Below are positions 28,424-36,116 of a stretch of DNA of 44,345 bases, one piece after another. Position 1 is the stretch's first letter, and every line of letters begins with the position of its first letter. Below the pieces are notes generated by a model. The model did no database searches and was not told where the DNA came from. It worked only from the letters and a program-made list of their open reading frames with translations. The stretch covers positions 1 to 44,345 of the forward strand of contig JBBECA010000014.1 of assembly GCA_040882055.1 (NCBI GenBank), given 5' to 3'. This stretch comes from Nitriliruptor sp040882055. Its GTDB lineage: Bacteria; Actinomycetota; Nitriliruptoria; Nitriliruptorales; Nitriliruptoraceae. Both the position numbers and the translations under genes were made by a program.

Positions 28424-29490
28424 CCGACCGGCAGCGATGCGGCGGGCGGGCCACCGACCCGCGCCAACCACCCCTCGGGGTCGGCGATCTCCTCGCCTCG
28501 GGGGAGGTGTTCGGGCCGTTCGAAGGCGCGGTTCAGACCGGTCACACCGGCCCGCTCGACGACGCCGTCGACGAACCGCTCCCCCTCGGCGTACTGCCGC
28601 CGCTTGAGCTCGAGGCCGCCCACCGCCTCGAGCACCTTCGCGGTGAGGTCGCCGCGACGGCTGGCCAGGTGGTCCCGGACACCGTCGGGGTCGTCGACCA
28701 GGCCCTCGGTCGCACCGAACATGGCCGCGTTGCCGTGCCCCTCGAGCAGGCTCATCAACCCCTGCGCCTCGTCCATGACGGTGAGCTGGTGCGGGGTCAG
28801 TACCACCTCGATCAGGGGCTGGGGCGAGCCACTCGCCAGCGCCCGCGCGACCGCGCCGGGTAACGCGCTCGCGATGTCGGCCACCGCGTCGCCGGACAAC
28901 CGAGCGCCTTCGAGGTAGCGATCGAGGAGCCCCTGCAGGTGCGCTCCGAGCCACGGGGATCCGTCGAACTGCAGCCGGTGGGTGACCTCGTGCAGGAGCA
29001 CCGTGCGTCGGACGTCGGTGGCCAGCTCCCCGCGTTCCCGTCCGAGCTGCAGGACGTTCGGACCGACCACGACCAGTTCGCCGCGCGCGCCCCCGGCGAC
29101 CCGCGAGCCGAGCGGCAGCACGAACTGACCGAGCACCCGGGTCGAGAGCAGGCCGAACAGGCCACCGAGCTGGGCACCGAGCACCCGGGAGGTCACCGCC
29201 CGACGCGGACCGAGGCGATCCCGGAGCGGTTCGAACGCCCCACGCAGGCCGGCGAGGTTGGCGCGGACCCATCCGAGCCGCCCCACCACCCGTGCCGCGG
29301 TCGGCGGGAGGTCGGCGCCGAGACCGGACCAGCGACGCGCCGCCGCGTCGATCGCCGGGAGGTCGGCGGCGATCTCCGCACGCAGGCGGGCCGCCGCGGC
29401 CGGGTCGTCACGCTTGCCGATGACGACCAGCCGCGCGGCCGCGAGGGCGACACGCTCGTCGATCAGCGGCGGGGAGGTCGTGCTCGTCAC
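28420..29490 (-). CDS. DUF2342/zincin-like metallopeptidase family protein
   Basis: 356 residues. HEVTH in TVLLHEVTHRLQFDGSPWL (about 166) is the HExxH zinc motif, and a downstream glutamate in MSLLEGHGNAAMF could be a third ligand. GSRVAGGARGELVVVGPN and LTPHQLTVMDEAQGLM are typical of the actinobacterial DUF2342 family, members of which are sometimes labelled coenzyme F420 biosynthesis-associated. Peptidase activity and substrate are unproven. No signal peptide, so probably cytoplasmic. Start GTG 29488-29490. Overlaps tilS by four bases, an actinobacterial arrangement. Confidence 0.85.
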   Translation of the reverse strand: MTSTTSPPLIDERVALAAARLVVIGKRDDPAAAARLRAEIAADLPAIDAAARRWSGLGADLPPTAARVVGRLGWVRANLAGLRGAFEPLRDRLGPRRAVTSRVLGAQLGGLFGLLSTRVLGQFVLPLGSRVAGGARGELVVVGPNVLQLGRERGELATDVRRTVLLHEVTHRLQFDGSPWLGAHLQGLLDRYLEGARLSGDAVADIASALPGAVARALASGSPQPLIEVVLTPHQLTVMDEAQGLMSLLEGHGNAAMFGATEGLVDDPDGVRDHLASRRGDLTAKVLEAVGGLELKRRQYAEGERFVDGVVERAGVTGLNRAFERPEHLPRGEEIADPEGWLARVGGPPAASLPVG

Positions 29491-29533
29491 GGGGCCGACC
29501 TCCTCGAGGCGCTGTGGTCCGGGGGGACCTCGG

Positions 29534-29857
29534 TCAAGCGGCCTCGTGCTTCTCGGGCCGCACCACGAGCAGGTACCAGAGGCCGAGCCCGACCACCAGC
29601 CCGACGACCCCGACCACCAGCAGGATCAGCGACGCGGCCCAGTGGAAGGGCAGGTCCGGGTCCTCGTAGCCCACCAGGGAACGCGCCGGGTTGTCGAGTT
29701 CGTCGCGTGGCATGGGGTCGGGTCCGAGCGGTTCGCCCTCGGCGGCAACAGCGAGGACGACGGCGTCGGTCGGGACCTCGGCCACGTCGGCCGACGCGAC
29801 GGTCGGCACGGACAGCAGGAACAGCGCCAGAAGCAGGGGCGCGAGGAGGCGGCGCAT
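29534..29857 (-). CDS. Unrecognised small exported protein with signal peptide and C-terminal membrane anchor
   Basis: 107 residues. Signal peptide MRRLLAPLLLALFLLSV with a likely cleavage after ASA (residue 23), then about 50 acidic, Pro-rich residues outside the membrane (GPDPMPRDELDNPARSLVGYE). One membrane helix (HWAASLILLVVGVVGLVVGL) and a short basic tail (RPEKHEAA) follow. Start ATG 29855-29857 has CGGAG six bases upstream. A frame to 29980 has no signal-like start. No family recognised. 43 bases before the zincin gene and downstream of another membrane protein. Confidence 0.75.
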   Translation of the reverse strand: MRRLLAPLLLALFLLSVPTVASADVAEVPTDAVVLAVAAEGEPLGPDPMPRDELDNPARSLVGYEDPDLPFHWAASLILLVVGVVGLVVGLGLWYLLVVRPEKHEAA

Positions 29858-29939
29858 CGGTGGCTCCGAGTGGCTCTGGGGCGGTTCGAGTCGACGGCGG
29901 GCACGCGAGCAGAAGGACGAGCTCGGGCGACGAGGGAGC

Positions 29940-30899
29940 CTACCGCAGCCCCGTGGTCGGGTCCGAAGCGGCGGGCTCACCGGAGGTCCGCGGTGCGAGC
30001 TCGGAGGTCAGCTGATCGAGCTCCACAGAGCCCGATGACGCCACATCCTGATCCGTGGCACCAGCGTCGTGGTCGAGCGGCTCGAACAGCTCATCGAGGT
30101 CGGTCCGAGGGCCGGCCTCCTCGAGGCGCTCCTCCGGGTCCGCGCGCTCGTCCGGTTCGGCGGTCTCCGTCGGTGGCCGGTCCTGGTCGTGCGACCCGGC
30201 GTCGTCGTGGCTCCCGCGACCGTTGGCCGCCTCCTCGGTCGCCCCCGCGGCAGGGGCGGTGGCGGACCGCTCGAGCGGCGGGAGCGATCGCTCAGCGGCA
30301 CCGGCGTCGGCGTCACGGGACCCGCCAACCGGCACGTCGAACCGGCGCACCTCCTCTGCAGCGGTGCGTGCCTCGAGCCGTCGTTCGACCTCAGCCGCGT
30401 CCTGGTCGGTCCGAGCGATGGTGGCGTCCGGGCCGGCCGGTGCTCCCCCGGTACCGACCACGACGACGAGGGCCACCGCAGCAGCGGCGCCGACGAGGGC
30501 TGACGCCCGCAGGTAGGTCCGCACCCAGCGGTTGCCACGGCCCGTGGCGCGCGCCGTGGGGACGAGGGCGGCCTGCTCGCTGCCGGTCGCCGGCGCGCGG
30601 GTCGTCGGATCGTCCGTGGCTGGGAGTTCGGGCGCGCCGCCGACGCCCCCCGTGGACGCATCGGCGGTCGCGACCACCTCACCGATCCGCGCCTCGAGGA
30701 TCTCGAGCAGCAGCCGGTGGTCGTCGAGCGCACGACGGACGCTGTCGGCGTCCCCGCTGGCCAGCGCAGCGTCGCTGCGCAGGATCGCGGCGTCCCAGGC
30801 CAGGCGGGAGGCATCGAGCTCGCGACCGAGCCGGTCGGCGAACGCGTCGCGTCGCCCTACGGACGGCGGACCGTCTGCGGCGTCGCGCGGGTCGGTCAC
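29940..30899 (-). CDS. Unrecognised single-span membrane protein
   Basis: 319 residues. A cytoplasmic N-terminal helical region (RDAFADRLGRELDASRLAWD, then LDDHRLLLEILEARIGEVV) is followed by one membrane helix about 129-150 (ASALVGAAAAVALVVVVG). The exported half is acidic and low-complexity (DERADPEERLEEAGPRTDLDELFEPL). Start GTG 30897-30899 has AGGAG six bases upstream. The type II topology recalls anti-sigma or septation-accessory proteins, but no motif supports a family, so function is unknown. Divergent from the HAD gene. Confidence 0.7.
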   Translation of the reverse strand: MTDPRDAADGPPSVGRRDAFADRLGRELDASRLAWDAAILRSDAALASGDADSVRRALDDHRLLLEILEARIGEVVATADASTGGVGGAPELPATDDPTTRAPATGSEQAALVPTARATGRGNRWVRTYLRASALVGAAAAVALVVVVGTGGAPAGPDATIARTDQDAAEVERRLEARTAAEEVRRFDVPVGGSRDADAGAAERSLPPLERSATAPAAGATEEAANGRGSHDDAGSHDQDRPPTETAEPDERADPEERLEEAGPRTDLDELFEPLDHDAGATDQDVASSGSVELDQLTSELAPRTSGEPAASDPTTGLR

Positions 30900-30955
30900 G
30901 GCGAGCTCCTGGCGGGTGGTGTGGTCGTGGCCCCTCGGGCTGGCGGTACCTGCAC

Positions 30956-31005
30956 GTGTCGATCGGGATCGTGCGGGCGGGTCGTGCGGGGGGGTGTCGA
31001 TCGGG
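30956..31005. repeat. Two direct copies of GTGTCGATCGGG
   Basis: The 12-mer occurs at 30956-30967 and 30994-31005, 38 bases apart start to start, in the 247-base divergent spacer between the membrane-protein gene and the HAD gene. It could be a regulator site pair or chance duplication. The spacer has no gene of its own. Confidence 0.6.
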
Positions 31006-31083
31006 CCCGAAGGAGGTTTCCACACGACCCCCGCCGGTTCCTGCTCGCCGCGTCGGTCGCACGGCCGGTCCGACCCGCCGGCA

Positions 31084-31101
31084 CCCGACCGTCCGGTCGG
31101 G
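31084..31101. other. Perfect hairpin upstream of the HAD gene
   Basis: CCCGACC (31084-31090) pairs with GGTCGGG (31095-31101) over a GTCC loop, about 45 bases before the HAD start ATG 31147. It may be a leader structure or an operator; no evidence separates the two. Confidence 0.45.
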
Positions 31102-31146
31102 CACCGCACGCAGCCGATGCGGCTGCAGCCAGGTACCCAGGAGGCC

Positions 31147-31779
31147 ATGAGCTCACGCCCCGCCACCCTCCTGGACCTCGACGGCACCCTCGTCGATTCC
31201 GTCTACCACCACGTGGTCGCCTGGCAGGACGCCCTGCGCGAGGTCGGCCACGAGATCCCCACCGTGCGGATCCACGCCGGTATCGGCATGGGCGGCGACC
31301 GCCTCCTGCCCTGGCTGCTCGGCGGCCACGGCGCGGAGGGGATGGAGCAGGCCGCGGACGGCCACCGGCGTCGCTTCCTCGAGCGTGCCGACGACCTCAC
31401 CGTCACGCCGGGGGCGCGCGAGCTGCTCGAGGACCTGCGCGAACGGGACGTGCCCTTCGTCGTGGCCACGTCGGCCGGCGAGGCCGAACGCGAGGTGCTG
31501 CTCGGCGTCCTCGGCGAGCCGGACCTGCCGCTCGCGGGCGCGGGCGAGCACGACAGCAAGCCCTCCCCCGAGACGCTCATCGCCGCGTGCGGCCAGATGG
31601 GTGTCACCCCGGAACAGGCGGTGCTCGTCGGGGACTCGCCGTGGGACGCCATCGCCGCACGCCTCGCCGGGGTGCGGTCGATCGGGGTGCGCTGCGGGGG
31701 CTTCAGCGATCGTGCCCTGCGCGAGGGCGGCGTGGCTCGCGTCGTCGATCACCCACGGGAACTCATCGGCCAGCTGTGA
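31147..31779 (+). CDS. HAD-superfamily hydrolase (phosphoglycolate phosphatase-like)
   Basis: 210 residues. Motif I LLDLDGTLVDS (nucleophile Asp), a helical cap, motif II VVATSAGE, motif III lysine in EHDSKPSPETL, and motif IV VLVGDSPWDAIAARLAG are all in place, so it should be an active phosphatase or phosphoglucomutase-like enzyme of class C1. The substrate cannot be inferred. Start ATG 31147-31149. Convergent with the VOC gene, whose stop lies three bases away. Confidence 0.9.
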   Translation: MSSRPATLLDLDGTLVDSVYHHVVAWQDALREVGHEIPTVRIHAGIGMGGDRLLPWLLGGHGAEGMEQAADGHRRRFLERADDLTVTPGARELLEDLRERDVPFVVATSAGEAEREVLLGVLGEPDLPLAGAGEHDSKPSPETLIAACGQMGVTPEQAVLVGDSPWDAIAARLAGVRSIGVRCGGFSDRALREGGVARVVDHPRELIGQL

Positions 31780-31782
31780 GCC

Positions 31783-32415
31783 TCAGCGGCTGGAGAGCCG
31801 CGGGCTCAGGATGGCGACCGGGACGCTGACGTCGAGCTCACGCGTGCGGACGGTGACGATCTCACGTCCCGGCTGGATCGCGGGCCGCGGATGGCTGGCC
31901 ACGTCGCCGAACGCGCGGAGGTCCGGTGCGGTGAACGCCAGGCCACCGAACGTGGCGGGTCCGTCGCCCGCGGGCTCGGTCGGGCCGATCAGCTCCAGCA
32001 GGCACGTGCCGAGCGACCAGAACCGGTAACGGACACCGTCGTCACCGCGGGCGGCGTCGACCGTGCGCCGCGGCTCGATGCCGAGCGCGTTCACCGCCGC
32101 CGTCGTGCGTTCGACGTCCGGGGTGGCCACCACGACGTGGTCGAGGGCGACGACCGCGTCGCGGCGTCCGGTCGGCACCCCGTCCGCGTCGGCCGGGTGC
32201 CCGGTCGCATCCGCGGCGGCCAGACCGTCCAGCGCGTGGTCGACCGGGGGATCCAGTTCCCATCCGAGGACCCCACGCGGGCCGTCCGCGCCGACCAGAC
32301 GGATCGTGACGCCGTCGACCGTCGCACGGTCGCCGACGACGGGCATGCCCATCGCCGTCCACGCGGCCGGGTCGTCGCCGACCACCAGACCGGTCAACCG
32401 CAGCGTGTGGCCCAC
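31783..32415 (-). CDS. VOC/glyoxalase-like domain protein
   Basis: 210 residues. The C-terminal half begins VALDHVVVATPDVERTTAAV, the usual vicinal-oxygen-chelate start with a metal-ligand His, and includes CLLELIGPTEP with a possible ligand glutamate. The N-terminal half (TLRLTGLVVGDDPAAWTAMG) looks like a second, diverged VOC half. Substrate unknown. Start GTG 32413-32415; 24 bases after the crotonase gene. Confidence 0.75.
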   Translation of the reverse strand: MGHTLRLTGLVVGDDPAAWTAMGMPVVGDRATVDGVTIRLVGADGPRGVLGWELDPPVDHALDGLAAADATGHPADADGVPTGRRDAVVALDHVVVATPDVERTTAAVNALGIEPRRTVDAARGDDGVRYRFWSLGTCLLELIGPTEPAGDGPATFGGLAFTAPDLRAFGDVASHPRPAIQPGREIVTVRTRELDVSVPVAILSPRLSSR

Positions 32416-32439
32416 CAGCTCCCTCGATCCCCGCGGCGG

Positions 32440-33354
32440 TCAGCCCTTGAACGTGGACGGGCCCGGGTCCCCGAACGGCTCGTCCCGCTCGCGGACGGCC
32501 TGCCGGAACCCGGTCTCCGCGGCCCGCTGCTGGAAGGCGTACCCCTCGGCCGTGTGGCGTGTGATGCCGTCGAACACGGTGCCGAGCAGCTGGGTCTGGT
32601 GCAGGCCCTGGCCGTAGAGCGACTGGTTGACCAGCAGCTTCATCATCGCGAGCTGGTTCCACGGCATCCGTGCGATCCGTGCGACGAGGATCTCGGTGCG
32701 CTCGTCGAGCTGGTCGGCGGGAGGTGCCTCGATCGCCAGGCCCCACTCGAGCGCCTCCCGACCCGAGAGCGAGTCGCCGGTGAACAGCAGGCGCTTGGCC
32801 CGCTGCGGGCCGAGCCGGTAGGCCCACATCGAGGTGGTCGGCGATCCCCACACCCGTGCGGGCGGGTAGCCGATCTTGGCGTCCTCGGCGATGACCAGCA
32901 GGTCGCTGCAGAGGGCGAGGTCGGTGCCGCCGGCGACGCAGAAGCCCTGGACCTTGCAGACCACCGGTGTCGACGCGTGGAACAGGGACATGAAGGTCCG
33001 GACGTTCCGGCTCATCATCGCGTGGTCGATCATCGGGTCCCAGGTGCCGTCCGGGTCGTGGTTCGCCCCGATGACCGCGGGGTCGATCGCCGACCCGGGC
33101 GGCGGCGCGAGGTCATCGTCCCCGAAGCGACCCATGCCCTCGGCGCTGTCGACGAGGTCGTAGCCGCCGCAGAAGCCCTTGCCCTCACCGCTCAGCAGCA
33201 TGACGTGGACCTGCGGGTCGAGATCGGCCCGCTCGACGCACGCGCCGAGCTCGGTGATGAGCCGGGGCGTCAACCCGTTGCCCCGCTCGGGGCGGGCGAG
33301 GGTGATACGAGCCACCCGGTCGGTGACCTCGTACCGGATCGTCTCGAGCTCCAC
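32440..33354 (-). CDS. Crotonase-family (enoyl-CoA hydratase/isomerase-like) protein with altered catalytic positions
   Basis: 304 residues. Crotonase fold with oxyanion-hole elements SGEGKGFCGGYDL and CKVQGFCVAGGTDLAL. An insertion of about 40 residues after the first element (SAEGMGRFGDDDLAPPPG) is long for the family. Aligned by eye to rat hydratase, Glu144 (GGGCEL) is replaced by Asp (GGTDL), and Glu164 (QPE) falls at Pro/Ala (YPPARVWG). Ordinary enoyl-CoA hydration is therefore doubtful. Start GTG 33352-33354 with GGGAGG upstream. Probably acts on a CoA thioester; which one is unknown. Confidence 0.88.
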   Translation of the reverse strand: MELETIRYEVTDRVARITLARPERGNGLTPRLITELGACVERADLDPQVHVMLLSGEGKGFCGGYDLVDSAEGMGRFGDDDLAPPPGSAIDPAVIGANHDPDGTWDPMIDHAMMSRNVRTFMSLFHASTPVVCKVQGFCVAGGTDLALCSDLLVIAEDAKIGYPPARVWGSPTTSMWAYRLGPQRAKRLLFTGDSLSGREALEWGLAIEAPPADQLDERTEILVARIARMPWNQLAMMKLLVNQSLYGQGLHQTQLLGTVFDGITRHTAEGYAFQQRAAETGFRQAVRERDEPFGDPGPSTFKG

Positions 33355-33412
33355 GGGGCCTCCCGACGTCGTGGAGGCGCAGGGTAGGTCCCGCGGGGCG
33401 AGACCCCAGGCC

Positions 33413-34021
33413 TCACCGCGCCGACATCCGCCGTCGCAGGATCAGGCGCGCCTCGTGGCGGTCCTCGTCGGTCCAGCCCTCGGTGAGCCGGAGCACCTCG
33501 AGCTCCGGGTCGGCGACCGTCAGGCGCTCGGCCATCGCCGCCATCTCGCCGTCGTCGAGGAGGAAGCGGCGGGGAGGTCGCTCGTACCGCTCGAGGTTCG
33601 TCGCCGTCGCGTGGCAGAGCACCAGGACGCCGTCGGGCGCCAGCTCCCCCGGCAAGGCGGTCCACACCTCACGGTCCAGCCAGTAGCTGACCACGATGAG
33701 GTCCCACGGCCCCGCGGGGAGCGGATCGGCACCGAGTTCGGCACGCACGACGTCGAGCCCGACGCCCGCGTCGACGGCCCATCGGGTGGCCTCCGCGCAG
33801 GCCGTGTCGGAGACGTCGACCAGGGTGACGTCGAGCCCGCGGGCCGCCAGCCACAGGGCGTGCCGGCCGGTCCCACCGGCGACGTCGAGCGCGCGCCCCG
33901 TCGTGGGGAGCAGGTCGACCGCGGACGTGAGCGCACTCGATGGTCCGGCGGATGGGGCCGGCTCGGACAGACGCTCGGTGTGGCGCCGGTTCCAGTGCGA
34001 GCGCGGGTCGTCCTGCGTCAC
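33413..34021 (-). CDS. SAM-dependent class I methyltransferase
   Basis: 202 residues. SAM-binding motif I is RALDVAGGTGRHALWLAARG, with an acidic motif II end (VTLVDVSDTA) and WDLIVVSYWLDREVW as the motif IV region. The target is unknown; the short form resembles TehB/UbiE-like small-molecule methyltransferases. Start GTG 34019-34021 with GGAGG upstream. Separated from the crotonase by 58 bases, so co-transcription is possible. Confidence 0.87.
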   Translation of the reverse strand: MTQDDPRSHWNRRHTERLSEPAPSAGPSSALTSAVDLLPTTGRALDVAGGTGRHALWLAARGLDVTLVDVSDTACAEATRWAVDAGVGLDVVRAELGADPLPAGPWDLIVVSYWLDREVWTALPGELAPDGVLVLCHATATNLERYERPPRRFLLDDGEMAAMAERLTVADPELEVLRLTEGWTDEDRHEARLILRRRMSAR

Positions 34022-34069
34022 CGCGCCTCCATCCGTGGGCGACCCGGATCCCGGGCCGGTCGTACCGCC

Positions 34070-34444
34070 TCAGGCGAGCAGGGTCCGGACGTCGAAGACC
34101 AACGTGGTGGCCAACAGGGCGAGCACGACCAGGATGAAGGCGGTGTAGGCCCAGCGGCGCGACCAGTCGGCCAGCCACACCCGACGCAGGCTCACGACCG
34201 CCATCACGCCGGCCACCACCGAGAGCACGATCGCCAGCGGCGTGGCCAGGACTCCCAGGCCCGTGAGCACCGGCGCCATGGCCGGGATGATCGCGTAGGT
34301 GATGACGCACCGGACCGCGGAGATGACGAGCGACCCCTTGAGCGGCATCAGGGCGCGGGGCTCGGCCTGCTCGACGCGCAGCAACTGCCGGGCGATGCGC
34401 TCGGCCGCCGAGCGCGGAGGCGCGTGCAGCGGGGTGGTGGTCAT
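34070..34444 (-). CDS. Small three-helix membrane protein, unrecognised
   Basis: 124 residues with a basic N-terminal segment (PRSAAERIARQLLRVEQAEPRAL) and three predicted membrane helices (LVISAVRCVITYAIIPAMAPVL, LAIVLSVVAGVMAVVSL, TAFILVVLALLATTLVF). Start ATG 34442-34444 has GAGGA five bases upstream. No family assigned. A 113-base spacer separates it from the EAL gene upstream. Confidence 0.72.
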   Translation of the reverse strand: MTTTPLHAPPRSAAERIARQLLRVEQAEPRALMPLKGSLVISAVRCVITYAIIPAMAPVLTGLGVLATPLAIVLSVVAGVMAVVSLRRVWLADWSRRWAYTAFILVVLALLATTLVFDVRTLLA

Positions 34445-34557
34445 CGGGTCCTCATCGTCCGCCGGTCCGCGTGATGGCGCCGGCGACGGCGAGGGTAGAG
34501 GAGCATCCACCTGGTGCCGCCCCCCCACGTCGGGGGGTGACCGCTCCGGGCGGGAGC

Positions 34558-35777
34558 TCAGGCCGGCGGGCTCCTGCGCGCGGCATCGCACGCGTCCGGC
34601 AGGGGCGGCGGACCCGGCCGCGCCAGGAGGTAGCCCTGCCCCAGGGGGATCCCGAGGTCGCGCAGGGTCTCGAGCTCGGCGTTCGTCTCGATCCCCTCGG
34701 CGATGACGGTCGCACCGATGTCCGCGGCGAAGGTGGTCAGCGCCGTGCTGATCGCGCGCTTCGCCGGGTCACCGTCGATCCCCCGGTCAGGCCGATGTCG
34801 AGCTTGATCACGTCGGGACGGAGGCTGACGAGGTGGCGCAACCCGGCGTAGCCGGCCCCCGTGTCGTCGATCGCGATCCGGACACCACGGTCACGGAGCC
34901 GGTCGAGCGCACCTTGGAGGGGGCCGTAGTCCGTGATGGGTGCGTGCTCGGTGAGTTCGATCACCACGCGCTCGGCGGGGTGCTGATCGAGCAGCATCAG
35001 CAGCTCCGGGCGGGCCGCCGTGTCCGGCGACACGTTCACCGAGAGCCAGCACGAGGGGGACAGGGCGTCCAGGCCGGTGAGCGCTCGGGCGACGGCCGCC
35101 AGCTCGAGCTCCGCGCCGAGGCCCGCCTCGTTCGCTTCACCGAACCACAGGTCGGGGCTACGGAGGGGCGGATCGGGGAAGCGGGACAACGCCTCGGCGC
35201 CCCGCACCTCACCGGTGCGCAGGTCCGCGATGGGCTGGTAGACGCTGGTGAGGCGGTTCGAGGCGAGCACCGCCTGGATGCGACCGAACTGCTCATCGCG
35301 CAGGGCCTGGTGGTGGCGGGCGGCCTCGTTCGCGCGGTCCACCTCGGCTTGGAGCGTGGCGTTGTGGCGCTGCACGGCGTTGTAGAGGCGGCGCGTCTCG
35401 AGCAGGTTCCGGACGCGGAGGAGCACCTCGTTGCGGTCGAACGGCTTGTGGACCAGGTCCTGCGCGCCCGCCTCGAGGGCGCGATCGCGCGCCCGCGGCG
35501 ACACGTCCGCGGTCAGCACGAGCACCGGGAGGTAATCGCCCGCGACCGACGACGCTCGGAGGTCAGCGAGGACACCGAACCCGTCGAGGTGCGGCATGTG
35601 CAGGTCGAGCAGCAGCAGGTCCGCCGTCACGTCGTGGACGAGTCGGACCGCCTCGCGGGGATCGGTGGAGGTGTGCACGTCACCCACGCCAGCTCGCCGC
35701 AGGACACGTTCGAGCACACGGACGTTGGCCACCTCGTCGTCGACGATCACCACGGTGGCGTTGCCGAGGTCAGCCAA
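34558..35777 (-). pseudogene. Response-regulator/EAL phosphodiesterase gene with an apparent single-base deletion
   Basis: A receiver domain (VVIVDDEVANVRVL, phospho-Asp in LLLLDLHMPHLDG, HKPFDR lysine) is followed by an EAL domain: YQPIADLRTGEVRGAEAL, SVNVSP, VIELTEHAPI, IDDTGAGYAGL and DVIKLDIGLT. The frame then fails in a C-run at 34780-34784. Adding one base there restores a continuation to TGA 34558-34560 that carries TVIAEGIET and LGQGYLLARP, the remaining catalytic Glu and Gln motifs. As assembled, the protein stops at 34737 without them. Restored, it would be 406 residues, a c-di-GMP-degrading response regulator. The start, TTG 35775-35777, lacks a Shine-Dalgarno sequence and a later GTG is possible. 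Sequencing error or true decay cannot be told apart here. Confidence 0.85.
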
Positions 35778-35970
35778 CGACGGCAGGGGCGGGGGGACCC
35801 CCTCTGGGGCCGAAGCGGCGGCGTCGCGGTGCTCGGGGATATCCGTCCTTCGCGGCCAGCTGTGGCCCGGCCGCAGGAGGGGCCACCCTACGCGCTACGC
35901 GGACGCCCGCGCCCACGACAGCGGGCGAGGATGGTTGGTCAGGCGTGCGGGACACCGACCTCCGGAACGG

Positions 35971-36043
35971 AGCTGGAGAGGGGATTTGAACCCCTGACCT
36001 ATCGCTTACGAGGCGATTGCTCTACCAACTGAGCTACTCCAGC
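35971..36043 (-). tRNA. tRNA-Thr (anticodon CGT)
   Basis: A 73-base cloverleaf on the minus strand. Acceptor GCTGGAG (36037-36043) pairs with CTCCAGC (35972-35978). The D arm AGCTCAGTTGGTAGAGC is standard, the anticodon stem ATCGC/GCGAT holds loop CTCGTAA with anticodon CGT (reads ACG, Thr), and the T arm is GGGGTTCAAATCCCC. CCA is not encoded. Downstream of holB on the same strand. Confidence 0.96.
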
Positions 36044-36056
36044 GTGGTGCACCACG
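36043..36056. repeat. 14-base perfect palindrome at the 5' end of tRNA-Thr
   Basis: CGTGGTGCACCACG reads the same on both strands and overlaps the first tRNA base. It lies between the proposed promoter and the tRNA, so it would be in the leader; a role in processing or as an operator is speculative. Confidence 0.7.
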
Positions 36057-36079
36057 TACGCCAGGCACGCGGCGGGCGG

Positions 36080-36108
36080 AGCGTACCGGCGGCTGGGAAG
36101 GCGACCAA
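36080..36108 (-). promoter_or_regulatory. Candidate promoter of tRNA-Thr
   Basis: Minus strand TTGGTC (36103-36108) and TACGCT (36080-36085) are 17 bases apart, a good sigma-A pair placed about 30-40 bases before the mature tRNA 5' end and just after the holB stop (36117). Confidence 0.5.
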
Positions 36109-36116
36109 CCGCGCCG

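Noticed and set aside
26942..29272. TilS with a 280-residue N-terminal extension
   Set aside because: The extension overlaps the zincin gene in another frame and is Arg/Pro-rich. GTG 28423 with a 4-base overlap gives a normal TilS.
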